NCBI GenBank assembly: GCA_021773835.1
Contig: JAJFJQ010000031.1
Coordinates: forward strand, 62,001 to 126,000
Direction of reading: 5' to 3'
DNA length: 64,000 nt
DNA from: Gammaproteobacteria bacterium
GTDB lineage: Bacteria; Pseudomonadota; Gammaproteobacteria; Ga0077536
Each line of letters begins with the position of its first letter. The first letter of the stretch is position 1. Shown here one piece after another: positions 10,253-19,726 of the stretch. The notes under the pieces are model-generated. The model was not told the DNA's origin, searched no databases, and was given only the letters and a program-made list of their open reading frames with translations. The translations under genes were made by a program, and so were the position numbers.

Positions 10253-11620
10253 CTAATTGCCCCACGCCTTAAAATCTTCATCTTCTTCCACTACCGCCAA
10301 CATCGACGCATCGATTTCTTCCGGCAAATGCGCGAATCGGTGATCGACGAGATCATCACGTCCGGTGACCTTGGAGCGTGCTTCTTCCGGTGGACGGCCA
10401 CGGCGCGCAGCGAATTCCGTTCGGGTTCTGGCGCTTAGTGGTTCTTGGCGCAGGTAATCCGGTTTGCCGTCGGGCTCACGAAATTCCGGCATTACTTCTT
10501 CGGCTGTTATCTGCATGTTCTTCATCACCATCCAGTTCGGCATGGGGCCGAAGGCGGAGCCGACATTTAAGATCCCGCCAGCACCGACATCGTCGCAGTA
10601 GTCACCGAGCAGGTTCTTCACCGTCTCAGGCGAGCCGACAAAGATATATTTTTCGTTAATCATGTCGTTGTAGCTGACATCGCATTGCTGTTTCACCCGG
10701 CCTTTTTTTAATGCACCGGCGAAGTTGCGAAACGATTTGTTTGACATATAACCGGGAGGGAAATAGGTGGTCTTGGGGATCTTCAACCCGGTATTGAATA
10801 ACCAGGAGAGATGCGCCTTGGCTTCACGATGGGCCTGCGCATCGGTTTCCGCAACGTAGGTCGGCACTGCCGCATTGAACATACTCTTCGGCGCGTCGTA
10901 GCCGAGCCGATTGCATTCTTCACGCAGGCCGTCGAAGGCCATCTTGGTGAACCATTGGGGTGCGTAGATCATCATGTAGGTGTGTCGGTGTTTGGCGATG
11001 AGCTGAATTGTCTCGAGCGAACCTTGCCCCGGGATCCAAATCGGTGGATGCGGCTTTTGCAGTGGTCGCGGGATTGGATTCACATTGGGTATATAAAAAT
11101 GATCGCCCTGCCAGGTAAATGGACCGTCGGTGGTCCAGGCCTTGATGATGAGATCGTGTGCTTCTTGAAACCGCGCACTTGAATCCCCCGGCGCGACGCC
11201 ATTATTGAAGTATTCGCACCCAATCCCGCGGACAAATCCTGAGATAATGCGGCCGCCCGAGATCACATCGAGCATCGCGACTTCTTCGGCTACTCGTAGT
11301 GGATTACCGTGCAGTGGGATCGCATTGCCGACCATGCCGATCGGCAGATGCGAGGTCATCTTGATCAACATTGCGGCGATGATGTTCGGCGCAGGCATCG
11401 TGCCGTAGTAGTTCGCATGGTGCTCGTTCACAATCGCGCCATCAAAACCGTAACGCTCGGATGCCGCGAGTTGATCGAGATACTCGTTATATAAGACGTT
11501 GCCGCGTTCAGGGTCGTAATGTGAATTGGATAAGCTAACCCAACACGATTCGAATTCCTCGGTCGGCGGAATAAACGGGTAGGGCATCAAGTGGAAAAAG
11601 TAGAAACGTAATTTGTTCAT
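10253..11620 (-). CDS. Luciferase-like (LLM) flavin-dependent monooxygenase
   Basis: A 455-residue member of the bacterial luciferase-like family (TIM-barrel, FMN-dependent). Typical segments are AIVNEHHANYYGTMPAPNI, PLHGNPLRVAEEVAMLDVIS and GRIISGFVRGIGCEYFN, followed by the KPHPPIWIPGQGS motif. It extends about 70 residues beyond the usual barrel with a charged tail. The ATG at 11620 lies 2 bases after the stop of the M24 gene and follows a GGTGG; an in-frame TTG 12 bases upstream is less likely. The family includes RutA, alkanesulfonate and nitrilotriacetate monooxygenases. The substrate is unknown, but neighbours point to an N-containing compound. Confidence 0.88.
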   Translation of the reverse strand: MNKLRFYFFHLMPYPFIPPTEEFESCWVSLSNSHYDPERGNVLYNEYLDQLAASERYGFDGAIVNEHHANYYGTMPAPNIIAAMLIKMTSHLPIGMVGNAIPLHGNPLRVAEEVAMLDVISGGRIISGFVRGIGCEYFNNGVAPGDSSARFQEAHDLIIKAWTTDGPFTWQGDHFYIPNVNPIPRPLQKPHPPIWIPGQGSLETIQLIAKHRHTYMMIYAPQWFTKMAFDGLREECNRLGYDAPKSMFNAAVPTYVAETDAQAHREAKAHLSWLFNTGLKIPKTTYFPPGYMSNKSFRNFAGALKKGRVKQQCDVSYNDMINEKYIFVGSPETVKNLLGDYCDDVGAGGILNVGSAFGPMPNWMVMKNMQITAEEVMPEFREPDGKPDYLRQEPLSARTRTEFAARRGRPPEEARSKVTGRDDLVDHRFAHLPEEIDASMLAVVEEDEDFKAWGN

Positions 11621-11622
11621 AG

Positions 11623-12813
11623 TTACCACCAAATTACCGGGGTCTTGGTCAGGATCTCGTTGTGATCTTCGTGGACTATGAAGTTCTGTTCTATGCCGGA
11701 ACTGCCTACCTCGGTTTGCGTCACAAATGCCTCAATACCGACCGCGGTTGAGGCGCTAAAAACGTCGTCTTCACTGCACATCTGTGTGCCGATATAGGGC
11801 AATTCGAAGAACAAGCCGATGGAGTGTCCGAAGTGTGGCCACTTTTCTGCCGCCTGGTCCTTCTCGCCACCGGTTTGTTGCATAAGACGCTCACCGAGGC
11901 GTGCAACATCCATCACCTTTGCACCTGGTCGGACCGCGTCCATTAGCTCCTGAATGATGCGAGCGTTCGTTTCGATCAACGCCTTTTGCGCTTCGTTTGG
12001 TTTACCACCGCACACCGCCGTGCGTCCGGGATCGAGCCAGTAACCCTCACGCATCGGACCGTAGATCCATCCCCGCACCAGGTCACCTGGCTTGGGACGC
12101 TCGAGGCTATATCCAGATAGCTGGTTGGTGCACCAGTATTGGATATTTTCGCCATGGGAACACGGGATCATATGAATCGTCCCGCCGTCTGCGATGATTT
12201 TCTCGGCCGCAGCAGCGGCCGCTGCAGCCTCTGTTTCACCGTCAATAAGTCCCTCGAGTAGTCGATCGAGTCCGCGTGTCATGATCTCGCCCGCCTCACG
12301 CATACACTCGAGTTCGCGCGGACTCTTAATCCGACGCACCTCTAGAACGAGTTCGTCTTCAGGTACCCACGTAATCTCAGGGGTGTAGGCCTCGAGTTGT
12401 AGCCAGTACTTCATTGGCAGGACTTGGGTGCCAACAAAGGCGACCTTGCCTTTAATGCCGCGGCGTTTTAGTGCTTCGGCCACGCCTTTTATCGGATCGT
12501 GATGCCATTCGATGTGGTCGGTAGAGACGATATCTTTGCGCGGCCACGCCTCGTCAGCTTGCAACTCAGGCTTTTCACCTTGCTGCATAATGACAGCGGA
12601 GAACGAACGGGCGTTGAACAGCGCGTTGTCCCACCCTTGTCCGGAGGCTTGGGAATAATAGTTCGATAGATACAAGACGTCGCCGCAGCGCTCGTAACCA
12701 CCGCCGGAACGACCCCATACCACCGCCGCGTCGTAACCGAGTCGGTCCATTTCCGCGAGTACCCGTCGCCACCGTTGTTCGTATTCGGCGATCGAAAAAT
12801 AGCGCTCCGCCAT
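11623..12813 (-). CDS. M24-family creatinase/aminopeptidase-P-like hydrolase
   Basis: A pita-bread-fold protein of 396 residues, the usual creatinase length. The ATG at 12813 follows GGGAG; the frame is open to 12960 but only from a TTG without a ribosome site. The C-terminal catalytic domain shows REGYWLDPGRTAV, HFGHSIGLFFELPYIG and GIEAFVTQTEVG. The segment that normally gives the first metal aspartate (GDLVxxDxG) reads GDLVRGWIYG here, so one ligand of the two-metal site is missing, as in metal-independent creatinase. It could therefore hydrolyse a C-N bond of a guanidino or amide compound instead of a peptide. It is the first gene of the operon. Confidence 0.85.
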   Translation of the reverse strand: MAERYFSIAEYEQRWRRVLAEMDRLGYDAAVVWGRSGGGYERCGDVLYLSNYYSQASGQGWDNALFNARSFSAVIMQQGEKPELQADEAWPRKDIVSTDHIEWHHDPIKGVAEALKRRGIKGKVAFVGTQVLPMKYWLQLEAYTPEITWVPEDELVLEVRRIKSPRELECMREAGEIMTRGLDRLLEGLIDGETEAAAAAAAAEKIIADGGTIHMIPCSHGENIQYWCTNQLSGYSLERPKPGDLVRGWIYGPMREGYWLDPGRTAVCGGKPNEAQKALIETNARIIQELMDAVRPGAKVMDVARLGERLMQQTGGEKDQAAEKWPHFGHSIGLFFELPYIGTQMCSEDDVFSASTAVGIEAFVTQTEVGSSGIEQNFIVHEDHNEILTKTPVIWW

Positions 12814-13199
12814 GCCGTCAGTCTCCCGTAGATCGAGTGATATGAAACGTTCGGTTATCGCTAAATCACGCGGCGCTACCATTCCGCCAGTCGGCGTTTC
12901 CTCGGTAGTAAAATAGCGCAGCAAGTGAGTGACTGTAGCTGTCGGAGGTATCCCTTTCAACCAGTACCAGAAAGCCCGATGAGCGTATTCGAGCGGTAGG
13001 GATCTACTGTGATTTTGCCGCTTCGTGTGATGCCTCCTGGATCATTCCTGACGCAAGGCACGCGGAGGAGTCAGGACGCGATTTTGTCAGATCCCGTTGA
13101 TCGCTTGCGAAAAAGACCGTCGCAGTTATTCTAAGCAGGCAAATTGCACCAAAAGCAGTGCAACAAAACGAATCACCCAATAAGCAAGAGGAGAGGGCA
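12814..13199. other. Divergent intergenic region with an inverted repeat
   Basis: About 385 bases separate the divergently transcribed M24 and secreted-deacetylase genes, so promoters for both should lie here. A perfect 7-base inverted repeat TCCTGAC (13046-13052) and GTCAGGA (13070-13076) with a 17-base spacer could be an operator or a hairpin. The strand-plus end carries AGGAGAGG just before the ATG at 13200. I could not fix promoter hexamers. Confidence 0.35.
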
Positions 13200-14198
13200 A
13201 TGAGACGAACACGTCGCGTGGCGACTATTCAAGGAATCGCATTCGCGATCCTGTGTTTCGCGGCAACGGCCGTAGGCGCGGCCGGTGACCACGGCACACC
13301 GACCGAAAGACCGATTTGGGAGTGGACCCCGGAGGAGATCAAACATCATGTAGATCGCGTGCGCGCGGGGCGTGACCTGTCGCCAAAGAGTTGGCCGAAT
13401 GGGGCGAAGGTCGCGGTGAGTTTATCGTTCGACATCGATACCGAGCCGGTTTGGGTCGGGTTCCAGGAAGTGCGTACACCGTCGTACATGTCGCGTGGCG
13501 AATACGGTGCACGCACGGGTCAGCCTCGCGTGCTCAAGTTGCTTAAGAAGCACAATATTCCAGCCACATTCTTTATTCCTGCGATGACGATGGAGCTACA
13601 TCCGGAAGTGGTGCCTGAGATATTGAAGCACCCCGAATACGAAATCGCGTTTCATTCCTACGTGCACGAAAATCCGCTTCGCCTTACCGAGGACGAAGAG
13701 CGGAACATCTACGCGAAGGCATTGAAAATTTTCGAAAAGCATGTCGGGCGCAAGCCTTTAGGTTTTCGTTCTGCAGCGTGGGATTTGACTGATTCGACGA
13801 TCAAAATCGTCAACGAAATGGGTTTCCTCTACGAGACTTCGATGATGTCGGACGAACGTCCCTACATGCTCATGTCCTATGGCAAGGAAACGGGGCTGAT
13901 CGAATTGCCGGTGGAATGGATCTTGGACGATTGGCCGTTATTTCAAATCAGCTGGCCAACGAAGCACGTTGCCATTCGTAACGCCGACGATGTGTTTTCG
14001 ATCTGGCGTGATGAGTTTGACGTCGCGCACGAAGAAGGCACTTTATACATGCTCACAATGCATCCGCAGGTGATCGGTCATCGCTATCGTATAAAGATGC
14101 TGGATAAGCTCATCACTCACATGAAGAGTAAAGGCGACGTGTGGTTTGCGACGCATGAGCAAGTAGCGCGTCACGTCAAGGAGCAAGCTGGTTTATAG
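13200..14198 (+). CDS. Secreted NodB-type polysaccharide deacetylase family protein
   Basis: The ATG at 13200 has an AGGAGAGG ribosome site, better than the ATG at 13158. It opens a signal peptide (basic MRRTRR, then IAFAILCFAATAVGAA), so the 332-residue protein is exported. NodB motifs are intact: SLSFDIDTEP for the catalytic aspartates, IAFHSYVHENP giving the HxxxH zinc pair, and GFRSAAWDLTDS for motif 3. It shares the family and the ending motif KGDVWFATHEQVARHV with the cytoplasmic protein at 9012-9911 (KGDVWFATGEEVTNHV), so the two are paralogues working in different compartments. It stands alone on the plus strand. A periplasmic amidohydrolase acting on an N-acyl or cyclic amide substrate fits. 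Confidence 0.88.
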   Translation: MRRTRRVATIQGIAFAILCFAATAVGAAGDHGTPTERPIWEWTPEEIKHHVDRVRAGRDLSPKSWPNGAKVAVSLSFDIDTEPVWVGFQEVRTPSYMSRGEYGARTGQPRVLKLLKKHNIPATFFIPAMTMELHPEVVPEILKHPEYEIAFHSYVHENPLRLTEDEERNIYAKALKIFEKHVGRKPLGFRSAAWDLTDSTIKIVNEMGFLYETSMMSDERPYMLMSYGKETGLIELPVEWILDDWPLFQISWPTKHVAIRNADDVFSIWRDEFDVAHEEGTLYMLTMHPQVIGHRYRIKMLDKLITHMKSKGDVWFATHEQVARHVKEQAGL

Positions 14199-14219
14199 CT
14201 TCGGTCCTAGATAATCACC

Positions 14220-14262
14220 TTCGACGTCGGCGGAGTAATGACTGCCGGCGTCGAACGTTTCT
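14220..14262. terminator. Hairpin terminator between convergent genes
   Basis: A 12-base stem pairs TTCGACGTCGGC (14220-14231) with GCCGGCGTCGAA (14244-14255), with one G-T wobble and a 12-base loop. A short T-containing tail follows on the plus strand. It lies between the stop of the deacetylase gene and the end of the opposing MscS gene, as expected for a bidirectional terminator. Confidence 0.65.
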
Positions 14263-14267
14263 TGAAT

Positions 14268-15095
14268 TTACCCAGCTGGTACACCCTCGTTATTAACCAG
14301 CAGGATTTCGCGCTGCGGTGTTGGCATGGTCGCTCCCACCGACTCTACGGCCCTCTTGATCAATTCCGGTAACTCGAATTTCAGCACCCAGTAGTCGGCT
14401 GTCGTGCAGTAAGGGCGGATGACGAACAGCGCGGACGAGTCACCAAAATTCTCGATCCCGATAAATGGCGACGGGTCTTGGCGGACGCGTTCGTCCGTCG
14501 TTAAGGCATCGGCGATGGCCTGCTTGACCTTTGCTAGGTCGCTGTTAATCGCAACTTCGACGACGAGATCGAGTCGACAGGCGCCATTGCGTGACCAGTT
14601 CAGTAGCGGCCGTTGGGAGATATAGGCGTTCGGTATATCAACTCGGACGTTCTGTTGCGAATCAATCTTGGTGGAGAACACGCCGATCTCGGCAACCTTT
14701 CCGAGGTAGTCGCCGGTTTCGATAAAATCATTTTTGCGAAACGGACGAAACATAAACAACATGATCCCTGAAGCGAAATTCGACAGCGAACCTTGCAATG
14801 CAAGACCAATGGCAAGCGTGCAGGTACCTAGGATCGTGATGAGGGACGCTGTTTCGATGCCCATGACGCCGAACGCTGCAATAACGACAACCGATATCGT
14901 CAGGTAATAAGCGAGTGACGATAGAAGATCGACGAGTTCCCCGTCGAGCCGCACGCGCCTCAAGGCGTGCGCAAGTGTGCCGCGTACACCTCTTGCGACC
15001 AAGAACCCGAGGATAATCAGCGCAAGTCCACCGATGGCGGTGATGCCCCATTTCACCGCGAGGGCCGACATTTCGTCCAACCAGACTAAGTCCAT
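14268..15095 (-). CDS. Small-conductance mechanosensitive channel (MscS family)
   Basis: The 275-residue inner-membrane protein has three N-terminal hydrophobic segments, then the MscS pore helix and beta domain. The diagnostic stretch is LALQGSLSNFASGIML followed by FRPFRKNDFIETGDYLGKV. The C-terminal alpha/beta vestibule contains DIPNAYISQRPLLNWSRNG. It gates under membrane tension and releases osmolytes during hypo-osmotic shock. The start is fixed by a perfect AAGGAGGT 8 bases before the ATG. It ends the minus-strand set oxidoreductase - triple RidA - MscS, 52 bases after the RidA gene, but its role is probably general. Confidence 0.92.
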   Translation of the reverse strand: MDLVWLDEMSALAVKWGITAIGGLALIILGFLVARGVRGTLAHALRRVRLDGELVDLLSSLAYYLTISVVVIAAFGVMGIETASLITILGTCTLAIGLALQGSLSNFASGIMLFMFRPFRKNDFIETGDYLGKVAEIGVFSTKIDSQQNVRVDIPNAYISQRPLLNWSRNGACRLDLVVEVAINSDLAKVKQAIADALTTDERVRQDPSPFIGIENFGDSSALFVIRPYCTTADYWVLKFELPELIKRAVESVGATMPTPQREILLVNNEGVPAG

Positions 15096-15147
15096 GTCAC
15101 TACCTCCTTATTTTTTCACCTTTCGATAGACAATAAATTAATGGCCA

Positions 15148-16374
15148 TTAGTCGATCATGGCGATGACTTCGATCTCGATCTCCATAGCTTCATAGGCGA
15201 GGCAGGGCATTGGAATACCGGTCGAGGCTGGTCCGGGCTCGGTAAAACTTGCGGAACGCACACTTAGATTGTCGTGCAGCACGTCGGCAGACGCGGACCC
15301 GCTGTAGTACGCGGTGACTTTTACGACGTTGTCCAACACCGCGCCAAAACCTTTTAGGATTGTCGCGATATTTGCGACGCTGGTGCGAGTTTGGGTGACG
15401 AGTTGGCCTGGATCTATGATCACGCCTTTCGGATCCATTGATACTTGGCCGCCGATGTAGATCATCTTGCCGCATTTAATGCCGTGCTTATAGGGAAGGT
15501 GTACGGGCCAATCCCAATGACCTTCAGGCCACACGTGTTCGCGCGGCGCACTCGTACCATCGGGACGCAGCATCGCGGTCACTTCGAGTGACGCCATCAG
15601 GCCATCGCGATAGAGAAACGGGATCGGAATACCAGTTGCAGCCGGTCCCGGTTCATCGAAATAACTGGCGCAGGCGAGCGCTGCGCCTTCCCATTGTTGC
15701 GCAGTACCGCCGGCCACGTAGTATCGATTGATCTTGACTGCGTCGTTAAAACCCGCGCCGAGATCGGTCAGCAATCTACCGATGCGGTCCATCAGTGCGC
15801 GACTTTGCCCGACGAGATCGCCCGCATTCGCAATGGTGCCGTCGGCTTGTAGCGCGGTTTGTCCGCCAACGAATACCATCTCACCGCACCGTAGGGAATG
15901 ACTGAGCGGCGCGGGCAAGGTTTGGCAATCGCTAGCGTTGGCGATAACTCTCGGTATGCGCGAACCATCCTCTGCCCGCATGGCAACGCCTTCGATCTCG
16001 ACCACCATATGCTCATAGGCAAGCGCCGGTAGTGGGATTAGTGAGATCACCGGACCTGGAGCGTCACCGAGCGCACTACTCACTGCCGCCAGTAGGCGGT
16101 CTGCATCGGCGTCCTCGGTATGCACGTAGAAGCAGATCAGTTTCACGAGGTCCGCGAGATCGGCATCGAGATCGACCAATATCCGCCGGATGTACTCCAT
16201 AGCGGTCTCGGTTTGTGCTGTGAGATTATCTGGATTACACACGTTACCTTGTGGATCCAGATCTACCTGGCCACCAAAATAGATCATCTCGCCACAGCGA
16301 AGGCCGTGCTTATGGCTGACATGGATCGGCCAGTCCCAGTGGCCCTCGGGCCAAGAGTGTCGTCGTTGTGCCAT
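15148..16374 (-). CDS. Triple RidA-domain fusion protein
   Basis: Three RidA/YjgF/UK114 domains lie in one 408-residue chain, at about 24-133, 158-269 and 298-407. Domains 1 and 3 are closest, each preceded by the nonamer WPEGHWDWP (8-16 and 282-290) and containing CGxMIYxGGQVxxDPxG. Domain 2 keeps CGEMVFVGGQT. RidA proteins normally form homotrimers with active sites between subunits, so this chain looks like a covalent pseudo-trimer. The arginine that stabilises imine intermediates in canonical RidA (PARS segment) is replaced: the three domains read PGPVIS, PGPAAT and PGPAST. It is therefore unlikely to be a normal enamine deaminase. It lies 65 bases after the oxidoreductase gene, probably in one operon. 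Confidence 0.9.
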   Translation of the reverse strand: MAQRRHSWPEGHWDWPIHVSHKHGLRCGEMIYFGGQVDLDPQGNVCNPDNLTAQTETAMEYIRRILVDLDADLADLVKLICFYVHTEDADADRLLAAVSSALGDAPGPVISLIPLPALAYEHMVVEIEGVAMRAEDGSRIPRVIANASDCQTLPAPLSHSLRCGEMVFVGGQTALQADGTIANAGDLVGQSRALMDRIGRLLTDLGAGFNDAVKINRYYVAGGTAQQWEGAALACASYFDEPGPAATGIPIPFLYRDGLMASLEVTAMLRPDGTSAPREHVWPEGHWDWPVHLPYKHGIKCGKMIYIGGQVSMDPKGVIIDPGQLVTQTRTSVANIATILKGFGAVLDNVVKVTAYYSGSASADVLHDNLSVRSASFTEPGPASTGIPMPCLAYEAMEIEIEVIAMID

Positions 16375-16439
16375 TGGTTTCCCCTTATTTACTTGGTTTC
16401 ACGTCGGCGCTCGCTCGGCGCGTGCGATCACTATCGCTA

Positions 16440-18392
16440 TTAGATCTCGTAGGCCGCCATGAAACCCGGCCATACACAGCTGCGGAGATTGCCGAGGCGT
16501 ACGCAGTCGCCGATGAACGGCGGCGATGGTGCAATTTCGTGCGCGACCTCATTAAAAGTACGGTCCGGGCGAAAGCCCCACGCCGGTACCACCGTGTCCG
16601 CTTCCAGATGAATAAGTTCATCCGTGTCACCGGTAAAACTCGCGCCCGTTGGTGTGATCTCTGCGATGCGATGATTACCTTTGATGATAACTCCGCTGGA
16701 TTCCATCATGTCCATAAAGACTTTTCGGCTGAATGGCTCAAGGTTAGGAATCAAGTCATCGGCCGCTTCTTTTATCGTTGTCAGCCACACTTCCTTACCG
16801 AGGCGCGCGAGGTACACCGAGATATCGCAACCGAGCCAGCCGCCGCCAACAACGATAACCCGCTTACCGGCGGTCGCTTTGCCCTCGAGTAAATCAACCG
16901 GATAGGACACATGCGGGAGATCGACCCCAGTGATGTTGCGATATTTGGATTGGACACCGCAGGCGACAATGAGATTGTCCGGATTTAAGGACTTCACTAA
17001 ATCCGGGGTTGCCTCGGTGTTCATGCGGATATCGATGTCGAGGCGTTCAACCTCGTAGGCCATGTTGTCCATCAAGGCACGCAGGTCGTCTTTAAAGCCC
17101 AGCAGCGCGGCGATCTGGAGTTGCCCGCCGAGCCTATCGGTGCGTTCGAACATCGTCACCTCATGGCCACGTAAACAAGCAATGCGTGCCGCCTCCATGC
17201 CCGCGGCGCCGCCACCAATGACCACGACTCGGCGACTTTCATCTGCCTTAACCAAGGGGAAGTCGCCCTCTCGGCCGCATTGGAAATTCACATCGCAGCG
17301 CTGCGGTCGCGCCACCATCTCGCCATTGAGACAGCTTTCATTACAGCGGATGCATGGGCGGATGGCGCGTATTTCACCTTGTGCTGCTTTATTTGGGATA
17401 TCTGTGTCACTTAAGAAACCGCGACCGATCGCGACGATGTCCGTCTTCCCTTCGCGCACGAGGTCCGCGGCCATGGGGACATCGATACCGCCAACCGCGA
17501 TCACCGGCAGTGTCGCGATCTCTTTTACCGCCGCCGCCAGGTGTGCAAGGCCGCCGCGCGGGACGTAGATTGGCGGTTCGCACTCTTCCCAACTTTCTCC
17601 GATTGAACCGGATACATGGTGGGCATCAATACCGGCGTCCTCGAGCATCAATGCCAGCTCTTTTGCTTCTTCAATCTCAAAGCCACCGGGAACGAAGTCG
17701 TCGCCGTTGTAGCGATAGAGGATCGGGAAATCGGGTCCCACTAAAGCGCGCGTTTCGCGCACGATATCCAGTGATACGCGCGCGCGATTCTCAAGCGAAC
17801 CACCGTATTTATCGTTGCGATGATTTCCGTAGGGCGAGAGAAACGTGCCCGGCAGGTAGCCATGGGCGCCATGGATCTCAACTGCCTCGAAGCCGGCCAT
17901 TTTTGCGCGCGCCGCGGCCTCTGCGAACGATTGAATAACGCCTTCAATCTCTGCAACCGTGATCTCGCGTACTTTATAACGCTCGCCCATCAGCGCTTGA
18001 TACATCAAATCCGGGATCGCCGAGGGCGAAAGACAAGGCTCGGCGTAAGAACTTTGACGCCCCGCATGTGCAAGCTGAAGGCAGGCACGGGCACCATTTA
18101 AGGTGATGGTCTCAGCGAGAAGGCCCAAGCCGACCGAGAATCGATCGCTACTCGCGCTCAACATGCCCCATTCGGCGGAAGACAGTTCGTCGTCGATGCG
18201 CGCGAATTCGATGATCAACATCGCCGCGCCACCTTTCGCTCGCACCCGGTAGTGGTCGATCAGTGCTGGTGTGACTTCGCCGTCGGCAGTTGGCAGACGT
18301 GAACACATGGGCGCCATGACGATGCGGTTCTTTAGGGTGAGCTTGCCAATCTTGATTGGATCGAACAAGGGTGAGAAATCGGTGGTGGGCAT
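16440..18392 (-). CDS. Old-Yellow-Enzyme/FAD-NAD oxidoreductase (2,4-dienoyl-CoA reductase/TMADH type)
   Basis: A 650-residue two-part flavoprotein. The N-terminal FMN barrel (about 1-340) includes MAPMCSRLPT, LQLAHAGRQSSYAEP and EIHGAHGYLPGTFLSPYGN. A 4Fe-4S cluster motif follows, CIRCNESC then C (CxxCxxxC..C, about 345-365). The C-terminal half has two dinucleotide-binding loops, VVIGGGAAGMEAARIA and VIVVGGGWLGCDISVYL. This is the layout of FadH, NADH oxidases and trimethylamine or dimethylamine dehydrogenases. An amine or enoate substrate is possible; the neighbouring RidA fusion could deal with reactive imine products. A GGAGGT lies upstream of the ATG. Confidence 0.9.
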   Translation of the reverse strand: MPTTDFSPLFDPIKIGKLTLKNRIVMAPMCSRLPTADGEVTPALIDHYRVRAKGGAAMLIIEFARIDDELSSAEWGMLSASSDRFSVGLGLLAETITLNGARACLQLAHAGRQSSYAEPCLSPSAIPDLMYQALMGERYKVREITVAEIEGVIQSFAEAAARAKMAGFEAVEIHGAHGYLPGTFLSPYGNHRNDKYGGSLENRARVSLDIVRETRALVGPDFPILYRYNGDDFVPGGFEIEEAKELALMLEDAGIDAHHVSGSIGESWEECEPPIYVPRGGLAHLAAAVKEIATLPVIAVGGIDVPMAADLVREGKTDIVAIGRGFLSDTDIPNKAAQGEIRAIRPCIRCNESCLNGEMVARPQRCDVNFQCGREGDFPLVKADESRRVVVIGGGAAGMEAARIACLRGHEVTMFERTDRLGGQLQIAALLGFKDDLRALMDNMAYEVERLDIDIRMNTEATPDLVKSLNPDNLIVACGVQSKYRNITGVDLPHVSYPVDLLEGKATAGKRVIVVGGGWLGCDISVYLARLGKEVWLTTIKEAADDLIPNLEPFSRKVFMDMMESSGVIIKGNHRIAEITPTGASFTGDTDELIHLEADTVVPAWGFRPDRTFNEVAHEIAPSPPFIGDCVRLGNLRSCVWPGFMAAYEI

Positions 18393-18485
18393 TGGTACCT
18401 CCGGACAAACAACCGTGCGTTGTAAGGCGGGTCAAGCGCTTGGCGCCCGGCCTGGAACGTAGAATAATCAGCCATACCCGACGGA

Positions 18486-19694
18486 ATGTCTACGGATCGA
18501 GTCTGCAGCGCCATGCACCCTGAAATCAATCTGCATAATTGGCTTTATGCGCCGCATCATCGTTATGGATTTCAGCATGTCAGTGAATTCGTAAAGACCG
18601 ATCCGGTAAGTCGTGGTTCGAACCCCGCCAGAGAATTGCGCTACCAACCCCATGATCTTCACAAACTTTCGGTCGCGGGAATAACCGGTCGCGATCCCAA
18701 CTCAACCAATATCTCCTACTCGAGCGCACTAGATCTGACGCATAGCGACGCGATATTGGTGCTCCATAAAGGTCGAATTGCCGATGAACAATATTTTCAC
18801 GGCATGCAACCAGAGACCTTGCATCTCTTAATGTCGTGCACCAAGAGTCTCATCGGTGTTTTGGTCGGTATGGCGGCACACGAGGGAGCGATCGATCTTG
18901 ATACCGAGATCGAATATTACCTGCCGCAGCTGGCTGACACCGGGTTCGCCGGCGCTACCGTGCAACAACATCTCGACATGAGTGTTGGCGTCGGGTTCGA
19001 CGAGGACTACGCCGATCCGGACGCTGCGATAAATCATATGGACTATGCTGTCGGTTGGCGCCCCCGGCCCGAGGGGTACGACGGTCCGGACAGTTTAGTG
19101 ACATTTTTGCAGAGCATTAGGACGCGCGCGTATCACCATGGCAGCTATTTCGACTATCGTTCGCCAATTACAGACGTACTTGGTTTGTTGGTCGAAAAAG
19201 TCAGCGGTCGTCGCATTGCTGACTTACTGGCAGAGCGGCTATGGCACCCGCTCGGTTGCGAGTTCGATGCCTATATCACTGTAGATGACGAAGGGCAGGC
19301 ACTTGCCAATGGCGGACTGTGTACGAGTTTGCGTGACCTGGCGCGATTTGGACAAATGATGTTGGACGATGGCCGAGTAGCAGGGCGACAAATCGTACCG
19401 CGGTCCTGGGTGACGTCGTGCCGGCATGGTGATGATGCATGCTTTGCAGCGTGGCGCGCGAGCGCCTTCGTCGAACGCGCACCGAATGGCCACTACCGCA
19501 ACCAGTGGTGGTGCCGAGAACGCACGCGGGGTGTTTTGCTGGCGAGCGGTATTCACGGTCAGGCCTTGTATATCGACCCGCAAGCGCAGCTCGTCATCGC
19601 GAAGTTTTCGTCACAACCGCAAGCGCGTGATACCGAAACGTTTAACCTGCAATTTGCTTTGTGCGAAACAATCGCGTCTTATTTCGAAGCATGA
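18486..19694 (+). CDS. Class C beta-lactamase-fold serine hydrolase
   Basis: The 402-residue protein has the SxxK nucleophile motif in LMSCTKSLIGVLVG, a YxS/YxN-type motif in FDYRSPITDVLG, and a C-terminal HGQALYIDP segment in place of KTG. This pattern is typical of 6-aminohexanoate-dimer hydrolases and related esterases or amidases in the beta-lactamase fold. No clear signal peptide is seen, so it is probably cytoplasmic. An internal ATG at 18510 (MHPEINLHNW) is an equally good start. It is followed after 32 bases by the symporter gene, suggesting that it acts on an imported amide or ester. Confidence 0.85.
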   Translation: MSTDRVCSAMHPEINLHNWLYAPHHRYGFQHVSEFVKTDPVSRGSNPARELRYQPHDLHKLSVAGITGRDPNSTNISYSSALDLTHSDAILVLHKGRIADEQYFHGMQPETLHLLMSCTKSLIGVLVGMAAHEGAIDLDTEIEYYLPQLADTGFAGATVQQHLDMSVGVGFDEDYADPDAAINHMDYAVGWRPRPEGYDGPDSLVTFLQSIRTRAYHHGSYFDYRSPITDVLGLLVEKVSGRRIADLLAERLWHPLGCEFDAYITVDDEGQALANGGLCTSLRDLARFGQMMLDDGRVAGRQIVPRSWVTSCRHGDDACFAAWRASAFVERAPNGHYRNQWWCRERTRGVLLASGIHGQALYIDPQAQLVIAKFSSQPQARDTETFNLQFALCETIASYFEA

Positions 19695-19726
19695 ATCGAC
19701 TTGAGCGCTAAGCGACAATCATCAAC

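Noticed and set aside
18615-18626. GGTTCGAACCCC resembles a tRNA T-arm
   Set aside because: No acceptor, D or anticodon arms fit around it and it lies inside the open serine hydrolase coding frame.
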